Source: Thiocapsa rosea (GTDB taxonomy: Bacteria; Pseudomonadota; Gammaproteobacteria; Chromatiales; Chromatiaceae). Taken from it: a DNA stretch of 64,000 nucleotides. This document shows, piece after piece, positions 8,574-16,655 of the stretch. A model generated the notes under the pieces. That model had not been told where the DNA came from, ran no database searches, and saw nothing but the letters and a program-made list of their open reading frames with translations. The position numbers and the translations under genes were made by a program. The stretch is from the NCBI RefSeq assembly GCF_003634315.1, contig NZ_RBXL01000001.1:1658501-1722500 (forward strand), written 5' to 3'. Each line of letters begins with the position of its first letter. Position 1 is the stretch's first letter.

Positions 8574-10148
8574 TCAGGCGCGGATCACGGCAATCGCTCG
8601 GCCCTGCGGACTGGTCGCGGTGTGGCACGCGGTCCGCTCGGCGATCGGTGGTTGATCGGAACGGCGGTCGAAGATCACCAGCCAGCCGGTGTCGAGCCCC
8701 AGACCGGCCAGATAGCCGTCCAGTTGCACCAGACCCTCGACCAGTGGATCGGCCTCGTGGTCATGCCAGACCTTCAGCTCCAGACCCAGGGTCACCGCGC
8801 CGTAACGCAGACATAGATCCATGCGTCCCATGCCGATGGCGTATTCGCGCTTCAAGGCCCCGCCGCCGTTGACCACCCGATGCAGGAAGGCCATCAGCAC
8901 CAGGTGCGGGGCGATCTCGTGATAGGGGGCGCTGCCCAGCAACGGCTGACCGTGGCGGCGCCAGAAGGCGAGGAAGGCCGCAAGCAGGGCGTCCGGATTC
9001 AGGCGGCCGTCGGCATCGAGCCAGGTGGGGCTAATCTGCGGGAGGGAGGCCTGGGGGGTGAAGGCGAGCATGCGCGGCAGCACCTCGCGGTAGATGGGAT
9101 TGGCCACCACCAGGCCGCTGCCACCGATCTGGCGCAGCAGACCCAGGTCGAGCAGGTACTGGATGTCGTCGTCGGGGACGTCACCCAGGGCCGTCCCCGC
9201 CAGCATCGGCTCGATGACGCGGCGCACCCGGGGTTCCCGGAGTTTGTGGGCCAATTGATCCAGATGGGTCACGCGCTCGAGGATCATCGCCTCCTTGGCC
9301 TGGTCGATCAGCGCCACCGTGATCGGTTTGGCGCGGTCGCGGCCGGCGGGGAGTTTGAAGCAGGCGCGATAGGCTAGGGCATTGACCAGCCAGGGCTGGC
9401 CTTGGGTCAACTCCCAAACCCGATCCAGCGCCTCGGGGGTGAACACCTGCCCGGTCTCGGCGGTATGCTCCAGCAGCAGAACCCGCGTCTCGGCGGCGCT
9501 GAAGTCCCCCAGGCGGAGCGATTCGGCCTTGATGTTGAATGCACTGCCACCGGTGATGGCCTCGCGCTCGGAGCTGGCATGGATGCGATAGTCGCGCAGG
9601 TCGCGCACCCCGCACAGAATCACGGTCTGCGGAAAGGCCGTCGGACGTTGCGGATAGCCGGCGCGCAACTGGCGCAGCAGCGAGAGCAGGGTGTCGCCGA
9701 TCAGGGCATCGACCTCGTCGAGCAGCAGCACCAGCGGCTGGGACGTCTGTTGACACCACTGCCCCAGAAAGACGTTCAGCGCCGAGCCGGGCGGGGTGGT
9801 GGCCAGCACCTCGCGCGCATGGCTCGGACGTTCGTCGTCGCCGAGCCAGACCTGGGCCGAGTTGGCGACATCGGTGACGATGGTCGCCATGGCGTCGGCG
9901 ATGCGCTCGCGCCAGGCTTGCGCACCTTCCAGATTGGCATAGACCGCCCGATAGCGCCCCTCACGGTTCAGATGCTCCATCAGCGCCAGCAGGCAGCTCG
10001 TCTTGCCGGTCTGGCGGGGCGCATGCAGCAGGGAGTATTTCTTCTGATCGATGAGGGCGAGGATCTCGTCCAGATCCCAGCGCGACAGTGGCGGCAGGGT
10101 GTAGTGGTCGTCGGCACGGACCGGGCCTTCGGTGTTGAAGAAGCGCAT
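8574..10148 (-). CDS. AAA-like ATPase with C-terminal PD-(D/E)XK nuclease-like domain
   Basis: A 524-residue protein of the AAA-like (PF14516/AAA_14-type) ATPases common in accessory regions. Walker A is APRQTGKTS near residues 43-51, and Walker B is LVLLLDEVDAL near 139-149. A possible sensor-type segment TVILCGVRDLRDYRI follows, and LTQGQPWLVNALAYRAC belongs to the lid or winged-helix part. The last 80 residues hold a PD-(D/E)XK-like pattern: Asp444, Glu457-Leu-Lys459 and Gln475...Tyr479, with a predicted helix between them. The function of such proteins is not established; mobile-element or defence roles have been suggested for the wider group. There is no partner gene in the same operon. 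Gene remnants on both sides suggest acquisition by transfer. Confidence 0.8.
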   Translation of the reverse strand: MRFFNTEGPVRADDHYTLPPLSRWDLDEILALIDQKKYSLLHAPRQTGKTSCLLALMEHLNREGRYRAVYANLEGAQAWRERIADAMATIVTDVANSAQVWLGDDERPSHAREVLATTPPGSALNVFLGQWCQQTSQPLVLLLDEVDALIGDTLLSLLRQLRAGYPQRPTAFPQTVILCGVRDLRDYRIHASSEREAITGGSAFNIKAESLRLGDFSAAETRVLLLEHTAETGQVFTPEALDRVWELTQGQPWLVNALAYRACFKLPAGRDRAKPITVALIDQAKEAMILERVTHLDQLAHKLREPRVRRVIEPMLAGTALGDVPDDDIQYLLDLGLLRQIGGSGLVVANPIYREVLPRMLAFTPQASLPQISPTWLDADGRLNPDALLAAFLAFWRRHGQPLLGSAPYHEIAPHLVLMAFLHRVVNGGGALKREYAIGMGRMDLCLRYGAVTLGLELKVWHDHEADPLVEGLVQLDGYLAGLGLDTGWLVIFDRRSDQPPIAERTACHTATSPQGRAIAVIRA

Positions 10149-10493
10149 CGGGCGGATTCATCGGCAGCAGGGCTATGGGGGAGCATAGCACCGCGGTTGG
10201 CCGCCCGCCGCGCCGGACCCCGCCGACGACCGGCGCGGCAGCCTCACCATTGGCCAGATCCGTCTTGGCGTCATCCTCCCGTTCAATCCGCCACGCCGAG
10301 GTCGCACTCCGTATCGTCCAGCGTCAGTATATGGATGCGGCCGGCGCGGGAGGGCGTTGAACGGCAAACATCGCGACCTCGTTGCGGATGAATCTACCGG
10401 TCTAGCCCGAAAACCGTGGCCTGTCCCTGAGGTATCCTGAGGTATCCCCGAGGTATCCCTCTACGCAAATCGCACCGGGCGCTTAATAGAGTT

Positions 10494-10520
10494 AAAAAAA
10501 AGCCCGGCGGGGAGCCGGGC
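10494..10520 (-). terminator. Rho-independent terminator downstream of phaB
   Basis: Read on the minus strand, a GCCCGGC-TCCCC-GCCGGGC hairpin (7-bp stem, 5-base loop) is followed by eight T residues. It lies about 220 bases beyond the phaB stop, so it would end the phaARPB-direction transcript. Confidence 0.85.
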
Positions 10521-10641
10521 TGGAAACGTCTCATGATGAGAGAGACGAGGAGGACACTGGTATCGATCTTTAAAGTCTCGGGCTCCGCGTGTCGTCGGTA
10601 GTCCCGGAACATCGATGTTCTGTTTTCCGACGTTCGATCTC

Positions 10642-10723
10642 TAAACCGCGCCTCGCCGAGGTCATTGTCTGCGGCGAGGCTGATCTCAGCTGGTGCCATC
10701 TTAACGGCACCGGGCGCGGTTCA
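10642..10723. repeat. Palindromic intergenic repeat, single A-type copy (R6)
   Basis: TAAACCGCGCC ... GGGCGCGGTTCA, 82 bases, starting 16 bases downstream of the phaB stop. Internal bases diverge from other copies; the arms are conserved. Confidence 0.8.
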
Positions 10724-10738
10724 GATGTGACGAGCGCC

Positions 10739-11479
10739 TCAATGCATGAAGAGGCCGCCGTTCACCGGAAGGTTCGCGCCGGTGATGTAGGCGCTCTCGT
10801 CGCCGGCCAGGAAGGCGATCGCCGCGGCGATCTCCGTCGGCTGTGCCATGCGGCGCATCGGCACACCCGAGATAATGCTGTTGCGCACGGTGTCGTCCAT
10901 CGCCAGGGTCATGGCGGTCTCGACATAACCGGGCGAGACGGTGTTTACCGTAACACCCTTGGATGCGCCTTCCTGGGCCAGGGCCATGGTGAAGCCGTGC
11001 ATACCGGCCTTGGCGGCGGAATAGTTGGCTTGGCCGAACTGCCCGCGCTGTCCGTTGACCGAGGAGATGTTGATGATCCGACCGAAGCCGCGATCCAGCA
11101 TCCCTTCCCAGACGTTGCGTGTCACGTTGAAGACGCTGTCCAGGTTGACCCGCATCACGGCATCCCACTGCGCATGTTCCATCTTCTTGAAGGTCTTGTC
11201 GCGGGTAATCCCGGCACAGTTGATGAGGATGTCGACCGGGCCATGCTTGTCGCTGATCTCTTTGATCATGCGCGCGCTGTCTTCAAAGGACGACACGTCC
11301 GCGGCAATGGTGTCGATGGCGAAGCCTTCGGCCTCGCGATCCTTCTTCCAGGCTTCCGCAGCAGCGGCCTCGGAAGGATGATGATTGGCAACGACCGTGC
11401 AGCCGTCTTGTGCCAGACGCGTACAGATCGAGGTGCCGATTCCGCCGATACCACCGGTCACGAGTGCGATGCGGGCCAT
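10739..11479 (-). CDS. phaB: Acetoacetyl-CoA reductase
   Basis: PhaB reduces acetoacetyl-CoA to (R)-3-hydroxybutyryl-CoA with NADPH, the second step of poly-3-hydroxybutyrate synthesis. It is a short-chain dehydrogenase of 246 residues. The N-terminal nucleotide-binding motif is TGGIGGIGT, the NAG motif is NCAG, and the catalytic Ser-Tyr-Lys lies in INISSVNGQRGQFGQ and NYSAAKAGM. The C-terminal GANLPVNGGLFMH is typical of PhaB. The ATG at 11479 follows a GGAGG Shine-Dalgarno, while an upstream in-frame start at 11539 lacks homology. It is the last gene of the phaA-phaR-phaP-phaB series. Confidence 0.96.
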   Translation of the reverse strand: MARIALVTGGIGGIGTSICTRLAQDGCTVVANHHPSEAAAAEAWKKDREAEGFAIDTIAADVSSFEDSARMIKEISDKHGPVDILINCAGITRDKTFKKMEHAQWDAVMRVNLDSVFNVTRNVWEGMLDRGFGRIINISSVNGQRGQFGQANYSAAKAGMHGFTMALAQEGASKGVTVNTVSPGYVETAMTLAMDDTVRNSIISGVPMRRMAQPTEIAAAIAFLAGDESAYITGANLPVNGGLFMH

Positions 11480-11669
11480 GTCTCTTTTCCTCCAGGTTTT
11501 TATTGGTGTGTGTCTTTCGTCGGGGTCCGGAGCGATCAACGCGCGATCCGCTCACGGGGTTCAAGATCTTCGAATAACAAGCTATTCGCAAGTCCCCTGC
11601 GAAGGAGACTTGCGAATGGCGGCCCATCCTTGGGCTGCCGGGTCCGGTCAAGCGTCACGGACTGCAGAT

Positions 11670-12038
11670 TTAGGCAGCCGGAACACTCTTGCGCAGGTCG
11701 GCGGAAACGTCGGCCAGGCTCTTCTCCATCCAGGTGCGATAGTCGTCACGGACTTCGGTGACGGCCTGCATGCTGGTCTTGCCTTCGGCCAGGACGCGCT
11801 CGCTCAGCTCTTTGGTGGCCTCGACCTGGCCCTTGAAGAACTCGTTGTAGCCCTTGGACTCGGTCGCGAGCTTCATCACACGCATGGCGTGCTCCATGTA
11901 AAGGCTCATGGCATCCATTTGACGCGCCGACATCTTCTCGAACATGCGGACGTTCAGCTCGCCGAGGCTGGTCAGGCGCTCGACGTTCTTGCTGGTGAGT
12001 TCGTTGACGGTGTTCAGGGTGTCGTTGGTGCTGGTCAT
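11670..12038 (-). CDS. phaP: Phasin (PHA granule-associated protein)
   Basis: Phasins coat polyhydroxyalkanoate granules and control their size and number. The 122-residue protein is helical and rich in Glu, Lys and Met (for example YMEHAMRVMKLATESKGYNE), which fits the phasin_2 family. The ATG at 12038 (MTSTND) is preferred over the upstream start at 12128, because that extension would translate the palindromic operator at 12057-12088. Its place between phaR and phaB is the known Chromatiaceae arrangement. A TTGTGCA...TGCACAA inverted repeat just upstream suggests direct repression by PhaR. Confidence 0.9.
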   Translation of the reverse strand: MTSTNDTLNTVNELTSKNVERLTSLGELNVRMFEKMSARQMDAMSLYMEHAMRVMKLATESKGYNEFFKGQVEATKELSERVLAEGKTSMQAVTEVRDDYRTWMEKSLADVSADLRKSVPAA

Positions 12039-12056
12039 AGTCGTTGCTCCGATGTG

Positions 12057-12088
12057 TTGTGCAGTGCAGCAATTGTTGCAGTGCACAA
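12057..12088. promoter_or_regulatory. Putative PhaR operator upstream of phaP
   Basis: A 32-base inverted repeat with 16-base arms (right arm TTGTTGCAGTGCACAA; 14 of 16 positions pair with the left arm). It lies 19-50 bases upstream of the phaP ATG. The right arm recurs unchanged at 14102-14117 between phaA and phaE. PhaR autorepressors of other bacteria bind TGC/GCA-rich sites near phasin genes; assigning this site to PhaR is an inference. Confidence 0.65.
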
Positions 12089-12149
12089 TAGTCGTCCGAT
12101 CTGCCTCTGTCAACCCCGAATCCTTCAATCAAAAACATTGAAGATGTGC

Positions 12150-12674
12150 TCAGGTCGACGACCCGTCCCGGCCTTTGCCTTCGACGTCTGTGGGGGTCGG
12201 TGTCTTGCGATCGGTCTTGCCCCGTGGATTGCCGCCGAGATCGAATCCCGCCGCGCGCATCAGCTCGCCTTGGATCTCGGACCACAGCTCGACGTTTTTC
12301 TGGGTCATGCGTGTCATGGCATCGAACGGGGTCTCGCCAAGCGAGCGAACCAGCTCGTGATGCTGTTTCGAGAAGAGGTCCAGCGAGCCCTCCAGATAGC
12401 GGGCAAACATGCCCTGGAGGGTACCGCCGTAGAAGCGGATGATCTGAGACAACATGGTCGCGCTGAACAGCGGCTCTCCGCCGCTTTCCTCTTCGAGCAT
12501 GATCTGCAGCAGGATGGAACGCGTGATGTCGTTGTCGTTCGCCGTGTCGACCACCTTGAAGGCGGTGCAGCTCATGACGAGATCACGTACGTCCGCGAGC
12601 GTAATGTAACGACTGACTTCGGTGTCGTAGAGGCGCCGATTCGGATACTTCTTGATGATGCGCTCGTCGTTCAT
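12150..12674 (-). CDS. phaR: Polyhydroxyalkanoate synthesis repressor PhaR
   Basis: PhaR binds both DNA and PHA granules and derepresses phasin genes when polymer accumulates. The 174-residue product begins MNDERIIKKYPNRRLYD, followed by TEVSRYITLADVRDLV, the diagnostic PHB/PHA accumulation DNA-binding N-terminal domain. The PHB_acc segment follows (SILLQIMLEEESGG, LSQIIRFYGGTLQGMF). A start two codons upstream (12680) is equally possible. This corresponds to ORF4 of the Allochromatium pha locus. It lies between phaA and phaP on the same strand. Its likely targets are the repeated TTGTTGCAGTGCACAA sites. Confidence 0.93.
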   Translation of the reverse strand: MNDERIIKKYPNRRLYDTEVSRYITLADVRDLVMSCTAFKVVDTANDNDITRSILLQIMLEEESGGEPLFSATMLSQIIRFYGGTLQGMFARYLEGSLDLFSKQHHELVRSLGETPFDAMTRMTQKNVELWSEIQGELMRAAGFDLGGNPRGKTDRKTPTPTDVEGKGRDGSST

Positions 12675-12786
12675 GGGCATCTGGCCGTGTCGTCCTTCAG
12701 TCCGAAGAAGTGTACCCCAGTCGAGACGGGTTACGACCTGCGGGGCCCGGCATCCCTCGCCGGGGGACTCCCCGCTCGGGCTCCGA

Positions 12787-13971
12787 TCAGACCCGCTCGA
12801 CGGCCAGAGCCACGCCTTGACCGCCGCCGATGCAGAGGGTCGCGAGACCCTTCTTGGCATCGCGCTTCTGCATCTCGTAGAGCAGGGTCACCAGCACGCG
12901 AGCACCGGAGGCACCGATCGGGTGGCCGATCGAGATGGCACCGCCGTTGACGTTGACCTTACTCAGATCCCAGCCCATCTCGTGATTGACCGACATCGCC
13001 TGCGCGGCGAAGGCCTCGTTGGCCTCGATCAGGTCGAGATCCCCGGGCGTCCAACCGGCCTTCTCCAAACACTTGGTCGAAGCCGGGATCGGGCCGGTGC
13101 CCATGATGGCCGGATCTACACCGGCGCTTGCGAAGGCGACCAGGCGGGCCATCGGCTTCAGACCGAGCTCCTTGGCCTTGGACTCTTTCATGACAATCAC
13201 CATTGCCGCCCCGTCGTTGATACCCGAGGCATTGCCGGCGGTGACCGTGCCGGCCTTGTCGAAGGCGGGGCGCAGCTTGCCGAGCGTCTCGGCCGTGGTG
13301 CCGGGGCGCGGAAATTCGTCGGTGGCGAAGACGACCGGGTCGCCCTTACGCTGCGGGATGGCAACCGGAATAATCTCGTCGACAAAACGTCCCGACTTGA
13401 TCGCCGCCTCGGCCTTCTGCTGCGATGCCGCCGCAAACTCATCCTGCGCATCGCGGGTAAATTCGTACTTCTTGGCGATATTCTCGGCCGTCACGCCCAT
13501 GTGATATTGATTGAAGGCATCCCAAAGACCGTCGACGATCATGGTGTCCTTCATCGACCAGTCGCCCATGCGTTGGCCTTCGCGCGAGCGCGGCAGGACA
13601 TGCGCGGACTGGCTCATGCTCTCTTGGCCACCGGCAATCACGATATCGGCGTCGCCGCAGGCCACCGCCTGCATGGCCAGATGAACGGCCTTCAGGCCGC
13701 TACCGCAGACCTTGTTGATGGTCATGGCCGGCACCGAGTGCGGAAGGCCCGCGTTCAGGGTCGTCTGGCGCGCCGGATTCTGGCCTACGCCGGCGGTGAG
13801 AACCTGGCCGAGGATCACCTCGTCGACCTGATCCGGGGAGATTCCGGTGCGCTCCATCAACGCCTTGAGCACGGCGGCCCCGATGTCGGTCGCGGGGAGT
13901 GACGAGAGGCTGCCGCCAAAGGTGCCGACTGCGGTACGGCCCGCATCGACGATCACGATGTTGTCGCTCAT
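12787..13971 (-). CDS. phaA: Acetyl-CoA acetyltransferase (beta-ketothiolase)
   Basis: PhaA condenses two acetyl-CoA molecules to acetoacetyl-CoA, the first step of PHB synthesis. Length is 394 residues, standard for biosynthetic thiolases. The acyl-accepting cysteine sits in [10 protein letters not shown] (near residue 88). The [10 protein letters not shown] histidine is near 350, and the second catalytic cysteine lies in [11 protein letters not shown] near 380. The start [16 protein letters not shown] is canonical. It is divergent from phaE, with 195 bases between the two starts, and heads the phaA-phaR-phaP-phaB series. Confidence 0.97.
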   Translation of the reverse strand: MSDNIVIVDAGRTAVGTFGGSLSSLPATDIGAAVLKALMERTGISPDQVDEVILGQVLTAGVGQNPARQTTLNAGLPHSVPAMTINKVCGSGLKAVHLAMQAVACGDADIVIAGGQESMSQSAHVLPRSREGQRMGDWSMKDTMIVDGLWDAFNQYHMGVTAENIAKKYEFTRDAQDEFAAASQQKAEAAIKSGRFVDEIIPVAIPQRKGDPVVFATDEFPRPGTTAETLGKLRPAFDKAGTVTAGNASGINDGAAMVIVMKESKAKELGLKPMARLVAFASAGVDPAIMGTGPIPASTKCLEKAGWTPGDLDLIEANEAFAAQAMSVNHEMGWDLSKVNVNGGAISIGHPIGASGARVLVTLLYEMQKRDAKKGLATLCIGGGQGVALAVERV

Positions 13972-14101
13972 GGTGTGAATGCCTTATGAATAATTGGAGT
14001 GGACGTCAAGTCGAATGTGGCTGGTCGTTCAGCGAAGACCCGGCCGCGGGATCTAAAATGCCCCGCTCGCGCCGATTGAGCAACCCCGAGTTTACGCTGC
14101 T

Positions 14102-14117
14102 TTGTTGCAGTGCACAA
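14102..14117. promoter_or_regulatory. Second copy of the putative PhaR operator half-site
   Basis: TTGTTGCAGTGCACAA, identical to the right arm of the operator at 12057-12088. It lies 50-65 bases upstream of the phaE ATG and about 130 bases upstream of phaA, in the divergent promoter region. Confidence 0.6.
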
Positions 14118-14166
14118 ATCGACGTGCTAACGTGTGACGCAAAGTGACCCAAAGGAGGGCAAAACC

Positions 14167-15243
14167 ATGAGTAATGAAACCTTTTTCAACGACAGCTGGA
14201 TGGATCTGCAACGCAAGTACTGGGACAGCTGGACCGAGATGAGCCGCAAGGCGATGGGCACGGAGGGCGGCATCGGCCAGCTCACCAACCCCTGGGAGAG
14301 CGCGCTCGACAACTGGTGGAAGGCACTCGCGCCGGCCGCGCCGGATGCCTCCAAAGACTTCATGGGAAAAATGATGGAGCAGGGCAAGGTCTTCTTCCGT
14401 TTCGGGGAGGCATTTGCCGGCGGGAAACCGGGCGACGGCGTCTCGCCGACCGACGGCATGGCGTTCTGGAACAAGGCGCTGGAAGACATCCAGAAGGGCT
14501 TCAGCGGCTCGATGGACGACGGCGGCAACGTCATGCAACGCATGATGTCCTTCTGGGAAATGCCGCTCGACAACTGGCAGCGCATGATGTCCTCGATGTC
14601 GCCGATGCCCGGCGATGCCCTGCGTTACATGCCGCACGACCAAGTCAAGGATAGCTTCAACCGCGTGCTGTCGGCCCCCGGACTGGGCTATACCCGCGAG
14701 GAGCAGGGCCAGTATCAGGAGTTGATCCGCGCGTCCATGGACTACCAGAAGGCGCTGCAGGAGTACAACGGCTTCTATGCCCAGCTCGGCGTTAAATCCG
14801 TGCAGCGGATGGGCGGCTACATCCAAGAGGTCATCGACAGCGGCAAGAGCATCGATTCGGCCCGTGCCCTTTACGATCACTGGGTCATGTCGTGCGAGGC
14901 TGTTTACGCCGAAGAGGTCGCGACGCCGGAATACGCGAAGATCCACGGCCACCTGGTCAACGCCCAGATGGCCCTGAAGAAGCGCATGGCGGTGTTGGTC
15001 GACGAGAACCTCGGCGCTATGAACATGCCGAGCCGAAACGAGCTGCGCACCCTTCAGGATCGCCTGCAGGAGACTCGGCGCGAGAACAAGAAGCTCAGCC
15101 AGGGCATGCGCGCGCTCGAGCGCCAGGTTGCAGCCCTCGCAGGTACCCCGCTCGAGGCGCCCGCAACCGCTATCAGGTCTGTTGCGCCCGCCAAGACGCC
15201 GGTGCGCAAAAAGTCCGCGACCAAAAGCACCAGCACCGACTAG
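14167..15243 (+). CDS. phaE: Class III PHA synthase subunit PhaE
   Basis: PhaE is the non-catalytic partner that activates PhaC in class III (Chromatiaceae-type) PHA synthase. The 358-residue product matches the family length. The N-terminal region is typical (MSNETFFNDSWMDLQRKYW), as is LTNPWESALDNWWKALAP. The C-terminal ~60 residues form a coiled-coil-like segment (ELRTLQDRLQETRRENKKL) followed by a Lys/Thr/Ser-rich tail. A strong AAAGGAGGG Shine-Dalgarno precedes the ATG at 14167. phaC follows after 98 bases on the same strand. Confidence 0.95.
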   Translation: MSNETFFNDSWMDLQRKYWDSWTEMSRKAMGTEGGIGQLTNPWESALDNWWKALAPAAPDASKDFMGKMMEQGKVFFRFGEAFAGGKPGDGVSPTDGMAFWNKALEDIQKGFSGSMDDGGNVMQRMMSFWEMPLDNWQRMMSSMSPMPGDALRYMPHDQVKDSFNRVLSAPGLGYTREEQGQYQELIRASMDYQKALQEYNGFYAQLGVKSVQRMGGYIQEVIDSGKSIDSARALYDHWVMSCEAVYAEEVATPEYAKIHGHLVNAQMALKKRMAVLVDENLGAMNMPSRNELRTLQDRLQETRRENKKLSQGMRALERQVAALAGTPLEAPATAIRSVAPAKTPVRKKSATKSTSTD

Positions 15244-15341
15244 CTCGGGCCGTCACCACAGCATTCATGCGCCCTGAGGCGCCCGACAAACCGGGCGCCG
15301 CAGACGCGTATCCAACGATTACCGCGAGGAACCCAACCGTG

Positions 15342-16412
15342 ATGCTCCCGATCGATATCCGGCCCGACAAGCTCACCCAAGAAATGCTGGACTATTCCCG
15401 CAAGCTCGGGCAAGGCATGGAAAACCTGCTCAACGCCGAGAAGATCGACACCGGCGTGAGCCCTAAGGAGCCGGTCTATGCCGAAGACAAGCTGGTGCTT
15501 TACCGCTACGACACGCCCGAAGGCGTGACCCCCGACCCGGTCCCGCTGCTGATCGTCTACGCCTTGGTCAACCGGCCCTACATGACCGACATCCAGGAAG
15601 ACCGCTCGACGATCAAGGGTCTGTTGGCGACCGGGCAGGACGTCTATCTGATCGACTGGGGTTACCCGGATCAGGCCGACCGTGCCATCACGCTCGACGA
15701 CTACATCAACGGCTACATCGACCGCTGCGTAGACCATATCCGCGAGGCGCACGGGGTCGAGAAGATCAACCTCCTCGGCATCTGTCAGGGCGGTGCCTTC
15801 AGCTTGATGTACACCTCGATGCATCAGGAGAAGGTCAACAGCCTGGTGACCATGGTCACCCCGGTGGACTTCAAGACCCCGGACAACCTCCTGTCCGCCT
15901 GGGTGCAGAACGTCGATATCGACCTCGCCGTCGACACCATGGGCAATATCCCCGGCGAACTCTTGAACTGGACCTTCCTGTCGCTCAAGCCCTTCAGCTT
16001 GACCGGTCAGAAATACGTCAACATGGTCGACGTGCTCGACGATCCGGACAAGGTGAAGAACTTCCTGCGCATGGAGAAATGGATCTTCGACAGCCCGGAT
16101 CAGGCCGGCGAGACCTTCCGTCAGTTCATCAAGGACTTCTATCAGCGCAACGGATTCATCAACGGCGGCGTCATGCTGGCGGGCCAGGAAGTGGATCTGA
16201 AGAACGTCTCTTGCCCGGTGCTCAACATCTATGCGATGCAGGACCACCTGGTGCCGCCGGATGCCTCCAAGGCATTGAAGGGCTTGACCAGCAGCGCCGA
16301 CTACACCGAGCTCGCCTTCCCCGGCGGGCACATCGGAATCTATGTCAGCGGCAAGGCGCAGAAGGAGGTCACCCCCGCCATCGGGAAGTGGCTGAACGAC
16401 CACTCCGCTTAA
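15342..16412 (+). CDS. phaC: Class III poly(3-hydroxyalkanoate) synthase catalytic subunit
   Basis: PhaC polymerises (R)-3-hydroxybutyryl-CoA into PHB. The 356-residue sequence is very close to the A. vinosum enzyme. The catalytic nucleophile is Cys148 in LLGICQGG (lipase-box variant), with Asp301 in MQDHLVPP and His330 in FPGGHIGIY completing the triad. The ATG at 15342 follows a GAGGA element. The TAA stop at 16410-16412 is formed by the first bases of repeat R7, and the protein is not truncated by it. It forms the active complex with PhaE. Confidence 0.98.
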   Translation: MLPIDIRPDKLTQEMLDYSRKLGQGMENLLNAEKIDTGVSPKEPVYAEDKLVLYRYDTPEGVTPDPVPLLIVYALVNRPYMTDIQEDRSTIKGLLATGQDVYLIDWGYPDQADRAITLDDYINGYIDRCVDHIREAHGVEKINLLGICQGGAFSLMYTSMHQEKVNSLVTMVTPVDFKTPDNLLSAWVQNVDIDLAVDTMGNIPGELLNWTFLSLKPFSLTGQKYVNMVDVLDDPDKVKNFLRMEKWIFDSPDQAGETFRQFIKDFYQRNGFINGGVMLAGQEVDLKNVSCPVLNIYAMQDHLVPPDASKALKGLTSSADYTELAFPGGHIGIYVSGKAQKEVTPAIGKWLNDHSA

Positions 16413-16597
16413 ACCGCGTCCAGAGCGAGAGGCTCACTTTCGAGTGAGCTCGACGTTTGGTGCATCCACGGCCTTGACGGAGACGCGGTTTAATATATTT
16501 TCTAGTATCTTAAAGCGCGCCTTCTCCAGCGGTCGTCAAAAACTGCCGGGGCCGATCCCATCCAAAAACATCGCGTTCCGCACCGGGCGCGGTTTAA
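16410..16597. repeat. Palindromic repeat pair (R7 16410-16493, R8 16511-16597)
   Basis: R7 is B-type (TAAACCGCGTCCAGAGCG ... GGAGACGCGGTTTAA) and R8 is A-type (TAAAGCGCGCC ... GGGCGCGGTTTAA). The spacer is 17 bases and A/T-rich. R7 supplies the phaC TAA stop. Confidence 0.92.
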
Positions 16598-16655
16598 TTC
16601 CATGCCCCAAGGCCGCGCATCGCGCGGCCTGCGCTCCCCGCACGGGCTGCCGCGT

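Larger units (their letters stand above)
10149..10738. other. Gene-poor region between AAA ATPase and phaB
   Basis: On the minus strand a protein-like tail (RIHILTLDDTECDLGVAD, ending near 10284) looks like the 3' end of a lost gene, with low certainty. A short direct repeat with three GAGGTATC copies lies at about 10431-10457. The phaB terminator at 10494-10520 and repeat R6 at 10642-10723 fill the rest. I see no complete gene. Confidence 0.5.
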
